Assembly (NCBI GenBank): GCA_021155145.1
Contig: JAJNPX010000156.1
Span: forward strand, 1-10,081
Direction of reading: 5' to 3'
Source: Acidisarcina sp.
GTDB lineage: Bacteria; Acidobacteriota; Blastocatellia; Pyrinomonadales; Pyrinomonadaceae
DNA: 10,081 nucleotides
Positions 1 through 6,113 of this stretch are shown one piece after another (positions within the stretch are counted from its first letter, which is position 1; every line of letters begins with the position of its first letter). Made by a program: the position numbers and the translations under genes. A model generated the notes under the pieces. That model ran no database searches, was not told the DNA's origin, and saw nothing but the letters and a program-made list of their open reading frames with translations.

Positions 1-1116
1 GACGACTTGGTCGAAAAGATCGTGTCACTGGGCATTAAGCGTGTCAACGGCGATATCGTCGGCGACGATAGCTATTTTCGCGGATTCGCTATTCCTCAAG
101 GATGGGAGTGGGATGATCTCCAATGGTCATACGGAGCAGAGGTGTCGGCACTGCCCCTAAATGATAGCGTGATCGATATTACCGTAAGGCCGGGTCCCGC
201 GGGCTATACGTGTACAGTGAAAATGAACCCGTACAACACGGTAATGCGGGTCGTAAACCGCTGCCTCACAGGGGCAACTGGTTCGGTTCGAACCCTGAAT
301 GTGCATAAACGCCTCGACCAAAATATACTCGAGATCACAGGCACACTGCCGATCGGCGACAATGGCTTTAGCGGTTCGATATCGGTGTCTCGGCCTGCGG
401 AGTTGTTTGCCTCATTAGTAAAACTGCGGCTTGCCGAAAAGGGCATAACCGTAACCGGAAATTACCGATACGAGAAACGCAGCGACGGTTCTCTTCCGTC
501 AGGAGTGGAGATCGCGAAGATCGAATCGGTACCCCTTTCCATCATCGCCGCCAACACGATGAAACCGAGTCAGAATATGTACACCGAAACTCTTCTTTGG
601 AGCTTAGGTGAGTACGCTCGGGATCGGGATCAGGCTAAAGCTGGGAATGGTGCGGCCGGCGCGAACCGGACGACAGCCGACAGTGCGGAGCTAGGGATAG
701 CTGAGGTCAAGTCCTTTATCATGAGCATCGGAGTGCCCCACGACGGGATCATCCAGTACGACGGAAGCGGCCTCTCGCGGCACAATCTGATCACCCCGGC
801 GGCGGTCGTTCAGCTTTACACGTATATGGCTAAGCAAAGCCGTTATTCGCAGGTTTGGCGGGACGCCCTTACGATCGGCGGAGTGGACGGGACCCTTAGA
901 AACCGTTTTCGCGGAACCCGAGCGTCGGGCAATGTGCGCGGCAAGACCGGAACGATCGATCAAGTCTCGGCCCTTTCAGGATATGTTAAAACCGCGGGCG
1001 GCGAGGAACTAGTGTTTTCGATGGTGGTAAATGGTGTCGCCCAGACCTCGACACGCGTCGGCGTGCTCGATGAGATGGTCAACCAGCTTGCTAATTATAG
1101 CGGTAAGGTCGATTGA
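1..1116 (+). CDS. dacB: D-alanyl-D-alanine carboxypeptidase/endopeptidase, PBP4 (DacB) type, 5'-truncated by the window
   Basis: Periplasmic penicillin-binding protein of the PBP4/DacB (peptidase S13) family. It removes the terminal D-Ala from muropeptides and can cut DD-crosslinks. The frame is open from base 1, so the true start, the signal peptide and the SxxK motif carrying the nucleophilic serine lie to the left. Visible here are the SxN motif (PSQN, serine codon 568-570), the family hallmark DGSGLSRHN at 760-786, which resembles the segment I recall from E. coli PBP4, and the KTG triad (943-951, KTGTID) followed by a SALSGYVKT strand. The first third, with NGDIVGDDSYF and WSYGAEVSALPLND, fits the inserted domains of PBP4. 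371 residues are visible and the C-terminus is complete. It converges with the RRM gene across a shared stem-loop. I am sure of the family; physiological substrate preference cannot be read. Confidence 0.95.
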   Translation, partial: DDLVEKIVSLGIKRVNGDIVGDDSYFRGFAIPQGWEWDDLQWSYGAEVSALPLNDSVIDITVRPGPAGYTCTVKMNPYNTVMRVVNRCLTGATGSVRTLNVHKRLDQNILEITGTLPIGDNGFSGSISVSRPAELFASLVKLRLAEKGITVTGNYRYEKRSDGSLPSGVEIAKIESVPLSIIAANTMKPSQNMYTETLLWSLGEYARDRDQAKAGNGAAGANRTTADSAELGIAEVKSFIMSIGVPHDGIIQYDGSGLSRHNLITPAAVVQLYTYMAKQSRYSQVWRDALTIGGVDGTLRNRFRGTRASGNVRGKTGTIDQVSALSGYVKTAGGEELVFSMVVNGVAQTSTRVGVLDEMVNQLANYSGKVD

Positions 1117-1129
1117 TCTGCGACAATTC

Positions 1130-1165
1130 AAAAGGCAAGATCAGCGATCGCCAATTTTGCCTTTT
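1130..1165. terminator. Bidirectional stem-loop terminator between dacB and the RRM gene
   Basis: AAAAGGCAAGA (1130-1140) pairs with TTTTGCCTTTT (1155-1165): ten Watson-Crick pairs and one G-U. The loop is about 14 bases. On the + strand the 3' arm ends in TTTT, and on the - strand the complementary arm also ends in TTTT, so the same hairpin can stop dacB and the converging RRM gene. It begins 13 bases after the dacB stop and ends 31 bases beyond the RRM stop. The U-tract is short and is part of the stem. The loop contains the palindrome GCGATCGC (1144-1151). Confidence 0.65.
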
Positions 1166-1196
1166 ACACACTTGCCCAGTTAATTTTCAAGTTGGC

Positions 1197-1544
1197 CTAC
1201 CAGCGGTCTCCGCCGCCGCCGTAACCTCCCCGATCGCGTCCACCGCCCCCGCCATATCCACCGCGGCCGCCGCGGCCGCCGCCTCCTCCCCGATCTTCGC
1301 GGGGACGGGCCTCGTTCACCACCATATTGCGTCCGTCATACTCCTGGCCATTGAACTGAGCAATGGCGCTTGTCGCACCATCCTCATTGGCCATCTCGAC
1401 AAAACCAAACCCCCGTGATCGGCCTGTCTCACGGTCCATAACGACGTTTGCCGATGCCACTTCTCCGGCCGTCGCAAAATGCTCTTGAAGGTCTTCGCTG
1501 GTCACGCGAAAAGAGAGATTTCCTACGTAAAGTTTCGTACTCAT
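1197..1544 (-). CDS. Glycine-rich RRM RNA-binding protein
   Basis: Small cytoplasmic single-RRM protein of 115 residues, predicted to bind single-stranded RNA. RNP2 is LYVGNL (residues 5-10) and RNP1 is RGFGFVEM (44-51). The exposed aromatics of the canonical fold are present (Tyr6, Phe46, Phe48). The RRM occupies residues 3-80. A disordered tail (84-115) follows, made of RGG, YGG and GGGG runs and ending in DRW. The architecture resembles cyanobacterial Rbp proteins, which are cold-inducible, and plant glycine-rich RBPs. The frame extends 11 codons upstream, but the ATG at 1544 is chosen because AGAGGA lies just before it and MSTKLYVGNL is the usual N-terminus of such proteins. It is transcribed alone, divergent from nothing, and converges with dacB. 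The tail is very GC-rich because of Gly and Arg codons. RNA targets are unknown. Confidence 0.95.
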   Translation of the reverse strand: MSTKLYVGNLSFRVTSEDLQEHFATAGEVASANVVMDRETGRSRGFGFVEMANEDGATSAIAQFNGQEYDGRNMVVNEARPREDRGGGGGRGGRGGYGGGGGRDRGGYGGGGDRW

Positions 1545-1856
1545 TTTCCTCTGAATTCTCGAACGCAAGAGAAGCAAACGAAGGCGGGTAGAGATGGAAT
1601 TTCCCTCAGGATCTTTTGCAGATCTTTAGCGACGCACCCTAACCAAAATTATCTAATGCTTCCGTAACCAATTACCGCACTCTCAGACAAACCGAACCGA
1701 AACTGCATCGCTTCACAAATTGCCGGACGATCCGTGCCTACCAAGACACGCAAAAGAGAGCAAAATCTGGAAAAAGTATGCCTGTTTTCTATGATTTACG
1801 CAAGAGAAATCAATCGCTCGCAACCCACCCATATCGGGTGTAAGACCGCAACGAAG
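1545..1856. other. 312-base noncoding gap upstream of the RRM gene, downstream of mpl
   Basis: No convincing gene is seen on either strand. The rbp promoter should lie here. A GATAAT hexamer on the - strand (1653-1648) would leave roughly 100 bases of leader before the ATG at 1544, but no good -35 sits at the right distance. Around it are two similar elements, TAACCAAAATTA (1640-1651) and TAACCAATTA (1665-1674); the second is the core of the dyad GTAA-N4-TTAC (1664-1675). AAAGATC occurs twice on the - strand within 1610-1627. Three loose copies of ACGCAAGAGA-like sequence lie at 1563-1573, 1748-1760 and 1798-1808. No strong terminator follows mpl: a 5-bp hairpin CACCC/GGGTG (1826-1840) has no T-run. 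Confidence 0.5.
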
Positions 1857-3275
1857 TCAGGCCCGTTCGGTCTTCCCCAAGACCTCAAGCAACTTTTCGT
1901 GAATACCGCCAAAGCCGCCGTTGGACATAATGGCGACAACATCACCGTCCGTAAGTTCAGGAGTTAGATGCTCGACGATCGAATCAGCATCAGGATACGA
2001 GAACGACGGCTTTCCCTGCAGTTCTATCTCCTTGACGAGTTCGTCAACGTCGAGCACTTTCCCGAGTTCGCTGGCCTTTGAGGTGTTGTAGACGCCTGCG
2101 ACGATGACATAGTCGGCATAAGAGAATGCCTTTGAGTAAGGCTCCTGAAAAACCGCTAAACGCGAAGACCATGAACGCGGCTCAAAAACGGCTATCAAAC
2201 GGCGTCCATCATATTTCATACGCAGAGCTTTGAGTGTTTCTTCTACCGCGGTAGGATGGTGGGCAAAATCGTCGATAACGGTGACGCCGCTTACGGTTCC
2301 CCGGACCTCCATTCGTCGTTTTACGCTCTTAAAGGAATCTAGGGCCTCTTGGATCTTCTCTTTCGAGACACCCCACGCATCGGCGGCGATGATCACGGCA
2401 AGACAATTGCGAACGTTGAACTCTCCGATCAAGCTAGTCTCGAATTCGCCCCAGTTCGAACCGTCCCTGAATACGGTGAACCTGGTGACGTCGCCCGAAA
2501 GGTCTATATAGCGGGCCTGCCACCTGGCGTCGTCCGAGAGGCCAAAAGTTTCGACTTTGGTAAAAAGCTTCCCCTCCATCTCGGCAAGCACATCGCGCAC
2601 GACCGGTGAATCGATCCCGCAGATCAACCGTCCATTGCCTGGCACGAGATTCATAAGCCGCGAGAATTCCCACTTGATGTCTTCCAGATCATCGTAAATA
2701 TCGGCATGGTCGAATTCGATGTTGTTGACAATGGCGATCTCCGGCAGGTAGTGCATGAATTTCGGCTTCTTGTCGAAATATGCTGTGTCGTATTCGTCGC
2801 CCTCGATCACAAAATATTCGCTGTCGCTCACCCTAAAGCTCGACCCGAAATTCTGGACTATCCCGCCGACGAGAAAAGAAGGATCGAGGCCGCCGACCTC
2901 GCATAGCCAAGTTGCGATGCTCGTGGTCGTGGTTTTGCCGTGTGTCCCTGCGACTACTAGCGAACGGCGGCCGCGGATAAAGAGTTCCTTTACGATTTCG
3001 GCCTGTGATCGATACAACAGTTTGCGGTTCAGCACCTCCTCAAGCTCCGGATTTCCGCGCGAGACCGCGTTGCCGACGACGGTGATGTCCCGCGGTACGT
3101 CGGTATTCTCGGCCTTGTAGCCCGTCATTATCTCGATGCCTAGCTCCTCGAGCTGCGTCGACATCGGCGGATAAACGTTCTGGTCAGAGCCCGTGACCTT
3201 GTGTCCGCGAGTCTGCAGCATTCCAGCCAGCGACGCCATCGCGGTCCCGCAAATTCCGAGCAAGTGATAGTGCAT
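1857..3275 (-). CDS. mpl: UDP-N-acetylmuramate:L-Ala-gamma-D-Glu-meso-DAP ligase (murein tripeptide ligase)
   Basis: Cytoplasmic ATP-dependent ligase of peptidoglycan recycling. It joins the recovered tripeptide L-Ala-gamma-D-Glu-meso-DAP to UDP-MurNAc, bypassing MurC, MurD and MurE. The protein has 472 residues; E. coli Mpl is slightly shorter. The N-terminus HLLGICGTAMASLAG followed by TGSDQNVYPPMST (28-40) is typical of Mpl and separates it from MurC. Mur-ligase motifs come in order: P-loop AGTHGKTTT (109-117), EGDEYDTAYFD (158-168), NNIEFDHADIY (184-194), FNVRN (286-290), DDFAHHPTAV (335-344), FEPRS (364-368) and SNGGFGGIHEKLL (451-463). All key motifs look intact. The ATG lies 12 bases after the stop of the preceding gene and no Shine-Dalgarno is visible, which suggests translation coupled to or following that gene. 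It is probably the last gene of a three-gene operon. Confidence 0.96.
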   Translation of the reverse strand: MHYHLLGICGTAMASLAGMLQTRGHKVTGSDQNVYPPMSTQLEELGIEIMTGYKAENTDVPRDITVVGNAVSRGNPELEEVLNRKLLYRSQAEIVKELFIRGRRSLVVAGTHGKTTTTSIATWLCEVGGLDPSFLVGGIVQNFGSSFRVSDSEYFVIEGDEYDTAYFDKKPKFMHYLPEIAIVNNIEFDHADIYDDLEDIKWEFSRLMNLVPGNGRLICGIDSPVVRDVLAEMEGKLFTKVETFGLSDDARWQARYIDLSGDVTRFTVFRDGSNWGEFETSLIGEFNVRNCLAVIIAADAWGVSKEKIQEALDSFKSVKRRMEVRGTVSGVTVIDDFAHHPTAVEETLKALRMKYDGRRLIAVFEPRSWSSRLAVFQEPYSKAFSYADYVIVAGVYNTSKASELGKVLDVDELVKEIELQGKPSFSYPDADSIVEHLTPELTDGDVVAIMSNGGFGGIHEKLLEVLGKTERA

Positions 3276-3287
3276 AAAATAAAAGAT

Positions 3288-3899
3288 CTAACGAAGCTTC
3301 AGAAGGTGAGAAAATGGCAAACTCTTTGTCGAAATATAGTAGTTACCTTGCTCTACCAAGCCTTCCTGAACGCGTAGATCGTCTCCTTCCGGCTTTTTGG
3401 GCTTTCCTGTCACAAGATCGAAATAGTCCCTTGTCCTTCGCAACAGCCTTCCTTTGGAGTCGAAATGAAACTGCTGGCGAACAACAAGATCGCCGTAGAA
3501 CGTTCGCAGCTCCGATCCCGACTTAGCAAGGGTTCCGTCAGGCCGAAAATACAATGTGAGATATTTAGCCCAATCGCCGGACGGGCTGGAAAGCGTCATC
3601 ACCGATAGGACACATTTTCCGTTTCGCAGCCAGACATTGGCAATTTCATAAACCTCCGTAGCTTCGCGAAACTCCTCAAACTGTTTGGAAGACGCGAATT
3701 TTCTCCACTTCGGCTTTTCCTGACCGTAGTCAGATATATCTGCAAGAACGAGGTTGGAATTCTTGTTTCTCCTGGCGTAGTTATCCAACGTTCTTGCATA
3801 ATCATCAATTCGTTTGATCTGAGCCCGCGTTGACGCCTGTCCAACGATAGCCCCGCAACTTGCGGCTATGATCAAAATAATAGCGATATGACGTATCAT
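3288..3899 (-). CDS. Exported protein of unknown function between S46 peptidase and mpl
   Basis: 203 residues; I do not recognise the family. The N-terminus MIRHIAIILIIAASCGAIVGQAS looks like a signal peptide. Cleavage after GQA by signal peptidase I is likely. Cys15 in IIAASC gives a poor lipobox, so a lipoprotein is possible but less likely. The mature part is charged at first (22-85, KR-, D- and E-rich) and then shows alternating strand-like segments with an F-x-x-x-G-x-L pattern: LYFRPDGTLAKS (116-127) and FHFDSKGRLLRR (144-155). This suggests a small beta-rich domain. The frame is open 39 codons further upstream, but that stretch lies within the S46 gene. The ATG at 3899 overlaps the upstream TGA as ATGA, a common coupling arrangement, and it starts directly with the signal peptide. 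No Shine-Dalgarno is visible. Function should not be inferred from mpl alone. Confidence 0.85.
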   Translation of the reverse strand: MIRHIAIILIIAASCGAIVGQASTRAQIKRIDDYARTLDNYARRNKNSNLVLADISDYGQEKPKWRKFASSKQFEEFREATEVYEIANVWLRNGKCVLSVMTLSSPSGDWAKYLTLYFRPDGTLAKSGSELRTFYGDLVVRQQFHFDSKGRLLRRTRDYFDLVTGKPKKPEGDDLRVQEGLVEQGNYYISTKSLPFSHLLKLR

Positions 3900-5959
3900 T
3901 TTGCGGTTAGCTCGTTTGCAAGTTCTTTGGCGTTGTAAATATTTCGGAGGGCTTCGAGTATCCCGGCAGAATGCACCCCGACGGCACGCGAACCCTCGGA
4001 ATCCTCGATATACCAATACCGGTTCGAGAGCTTTTGGTTGTTGCTGTCAAAATTAAGGCCGACGACCTCGCCGTTTCGGTTTATCACTGGCGACCCGCTG
4101 TTTCCGCCGATGGTATCAGCCGTATAGACAAAATTAAGAGGCGTCGCAAGATCGATCTTCGACCGAGCGTCTTTTATACTCTGAGGAAGTTGGAACGGGT
4201 CGCGTTCGCCAAAGCTAAATGCTCTGTCGTAAAGCCCGAAGAAGGTGGTCTTAAAAGGCACAAGCGTTGTGTCTTCTTCATAACCCTTAACGACACCGTA
4301 ACAGATGCGAAGATGCGAATTTGCATCGGGTGGCATCGACTTTCCATAGACCGCAAACCTGGCCTGCGCGATCTTTGTTCCGTTAGCCGCCTCGACATTC
4401 GTAATGTTCTTCTCGTTCCATTCCCTGAGTTCACGAATTACCGGCTCGACACGGCGCGCTAGAGATATCATCGGATCCGTCGAGGAGGTAATGGCAGAAT
4501 CCGGGCCTTCGAGAAGGGCTTTACGGGCGGCGGGGTCACGCAGGGCAGTTTCGCGGATCGCTCGGCCTACCACCTCTTTCGGCTCCGCGTCGCCCAGTGC
4601 GGCCTTTATAAAGGGATCATTCGGACCAAGTATATTGCGCGCTTCTATGAGCCATGAGGTCAGAGCGGCCTCTTCCATCTCCGGATAGAGCGGAGCCGGC
4701 GAAAGAATCGATGACCGAAAAGGCTCGAGCCGATTATCACGAAACTCCGGATAGCGCTTTTCGTTCGGTTTCGCGATCTCTATGTGATACGTGACGATCT
4801 GTTGTGCGATCGTCGCTAGTCGCGACGCCGAGAGACTCGAGAACGCGATTCGATCTGCCTTTGCCGGCAGTTCCGCATACGCGTCTGCTATCGCCGCCCA
4901 CGCCGGGGCGTATTGACGATCCAGATCGGGATTTGCGGCTAGCCTGTCCCGGAGTTCTTTTTCTTCCGCTTCCTTTCTGGCGAAGTTCCGCGGATTCAGG
5001 AGGCCGTTCTGCTGTCCTTCCAGGCGTTTGAGAGCGTTGGCGAACGAACGCATTCCGGGATTCGCCTGACGCAATTGCTCAGCTCCGAGTTTTGAGTATT
5101 CTTCAAGTGCCTTACGGCGGGTCTTCCATACTTTTTCCTGCAGCGGGTTGCCGACATCGCGCTGATACGCAAGCTGAGCAACGGTCAAAAGCCGCGCGGT
5201 CGACCCAGGGTATCCGGATACGACCACAAATTCGCCCTCCGGAGCCCCGCTCACCGACCACTTCAAGTAATTCGGTGTGTTCGCGGGTTTACCGTCCTCA
5301 TACACGCGTAGAAAAGTAAAATCAAGATCGTGCCGAGGGAAAACGAAATTGTCATGATCTCCTCCGAAGAAGGCGGCCTGTTCCTCGGGAGCCATTACGA
5401 GGCGTACATCGGTGTAGCGTTTGAAACGATAATTCCAGTATTCGCCGCCGCTGTAGAGCGAGACGACCTCGCACCTCAGGGCCACAGGACAGTCTTTCTC
5501 GATCGCAGCGATCTCGGCCGTTCGCTTTACAGCCATATCGGCGTCGGTCGCAGCGGCTTTTGCAGCATTGTGCACCCTTTCAGTTACGTTGTCGTAAGAC
5601 TGCAGGATCGAGACGTTGCCGTCCGGCACTCTGAGTTCCTCCGCTCGTGTTCTTGCATAAAAGCCATTCTTAAGCAGGTCGCGTTCCTTGCTGGAAAGGC
5701 GCTCGATAAATCCCGATGCAACGTGATGATTTGTCGCAATCAGCCCATTCGGCGAAACGAATACCCCGGACGCCCCCGGGAACTTCACTGAAGCGAGGCG
5801 GACACGGTCGAGCCACTTCCTCGAGGGTTCAAAGCCGTATCTCTCTTTCCACTGTTTCAGCGGCGGATTGTCGAACGTCCACATCCCGTCATCGGCACGG
5901 ACAGGAAGCGACAGAACTAGGAGATTAACAAGTAACAGAGCGGCGAATATTCTTCTCAT
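3896..5959 (-). CDS. Exported S46-family dipeptidyl peptidase (DPP7/DPP11-like)
   Basis: Serine exopeptidase of MEROPS family S46, releasing dipeptides from free N-termini of peptides in the periplasm or at the cell surface. The protein has 687 residues, close to the usual 700 or so. A signal peptide occupies about residues 1-22 (MRRIFAALLLVNLLVLSLPVRA). Next come WTFDNPP and SGVFVSPNGLIATNHH. Catalytic triad candidates are His79 in TNHHVA (codon 5725-5723), an Asp in GGDHDNFVFPRH (Asp201/Asp203) and Ser621 in GGNSGSPV (codon 4099-4097). The chymotrypsin-like halves are split by a long helical insert, as in the family. The residue 18 after the catalytic Ser, which sets P1 preference in known members, is Ser639 (FDSN). 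The frame runs 12 codons upstream from a TTG, but the ATG at 5959 begins the signal peptide and is preferred. No Shine-Dalgarno is seen. It heads the operon with the unknown gene and mpl. Confidence 0.93.
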   Translation of the reverse strand: MRRIFAALLLVNLLVLSLPVRADDGMWTFDNPPLKQWKERYGFEPSRKWLDRVRLASVKFPGASGVFVSPNGLIATNHHVASGFIERLSSKERDLLKNGFYARTRAEELRVPDGNVSILQSYDNVTERVHNAAKAAATDADMAVKRTAEIAAIEKDCPVALRCEVVSLYSGGEYWNYRFKRYTDVRLVMAPEEQAAFFGGDHDNFVFPRHDLDFTFLRVYEDGKPANTPNYLKWSVSGAPEGEFVVVSGYPGSTARLLTVAQLAYQRDVGNPLQEKVWKTRRKALEEYSKLGAEQLRQANPGMRSFANALKRLEGQQNGLLNPRNFARKEAEEKELRDRLAANPDLDRQYAPAWAAIADAYAELPAKADRIAFSSLSASRLATIAQQIVTYHIEIAKPNEKRYPEFRDNRLEPFRSSILSPAPLYPEMEEAALTSWLIEARNILGPNDPFIKAALGDAEPKEVVGRAIRETALRDPAARKALLEGPDSAITSSTDPMISLARRVEPVIRELREWNEKNITNVEAANGTKIAQARFAVYGKSMPPDANSHLRICYGVVKGYEEDTTLVPFKTTFFGLYDRAFSFGERDPFQLPQSIKDARSKIDLATPLNFVYTADTIGGNSGSPVINRNGEVVGLNFDSNNQKLSNRYWYIEDSEGSRAVGVHSAGILEALRNIYNAKELANELTAK

Positions 5960-6026
5960 AGGATCGACATGTATTTTCGGCCAATGAACGGTCAAAGCCC
6001 AAGGCCGAGATCTGCAGGAAATTCAA

Positions 6027-6042
6027 AAGACGAAGTATATCA
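6027..6042 (-). promoter_or_regulatory. Possible extended -10 promoter for the S46-unknown-mpl operon
   Basis: On the - strand TGATATACT (6042-6034) matches an extended -10 element (TGnTATAAT) with one mismatch in the hexamer. Transcription would start near 6027, giving a leader of about 68 bases before the ATG at 5959. No good -35 is found 16-18 bases upstream, which extended -10 promoters can tolerate. This is a consensus reading only, and the organism's own promoter consensus is unknown. Confidence 0.35.
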
Positions 6043-6078
6043 GAATACATACGGTGAAGCGTTCATTTGGGGTTGCCG

Positions 6079-6107
6079 TTTTCAATAATCCGAAACTGTC
6101 TTACCAT
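6079..6107 (+). promoter_or_regulatory. Possible promoter giving a leaderless transcript for the 6114 gene
   Basis: TTTTCA (6079-6084), a 17-base spacer and TACCAT (6102-6107) each match four of six positions of the standard -35 and -10. Only six bases separate the -10 from the ATG at 6114, so transcription would begin at or next to the start codon. No Shine-Dalgarno is present, which agrees with a leaderless message. The match is weak. Confidence 0.25.
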
Positions 6108-6113
6108 TGGCTT

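Noticed and set aside
1201..1300. CCGCCGCGG-type repeats resembling a microsatellite
   Set aside because: They encode the RGG/YGG tail of the RRM protein in frame; no separate repeat element is needed.
1113..1418. + strand frame of 101 codons rich in Ala and Ser
   Set aside because: It is the reverse of the RRM gene's Gly/Arg codons; the - strand protein has intact RNP motifs and a ribosome site.
1826..1840. Hairpin CACCC/GGGTG as an mpl terminator
   Set aside because: The stem is only 5 bp and no T-run follows on the - strand.
1734..1967. + strand frame of 77 codons starting at GTG
   Set aside because: It runs into the 3' end of mpl on the other strand, has no ribosome site and a composition without protein character.
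3971..4462. + strand frame of 163 codons inside the S46 gene
   Set aside because: It is antisense to the GGNSGSPV region; it looks like a codon-bias shadow.
5330..5791. + strand frame of 153 codons inside the S46 gene
   Set aside because: It is antisense to the conserved catalytic N-terminal part of the S46 peptidase and has no domain, signal or ribosome site.
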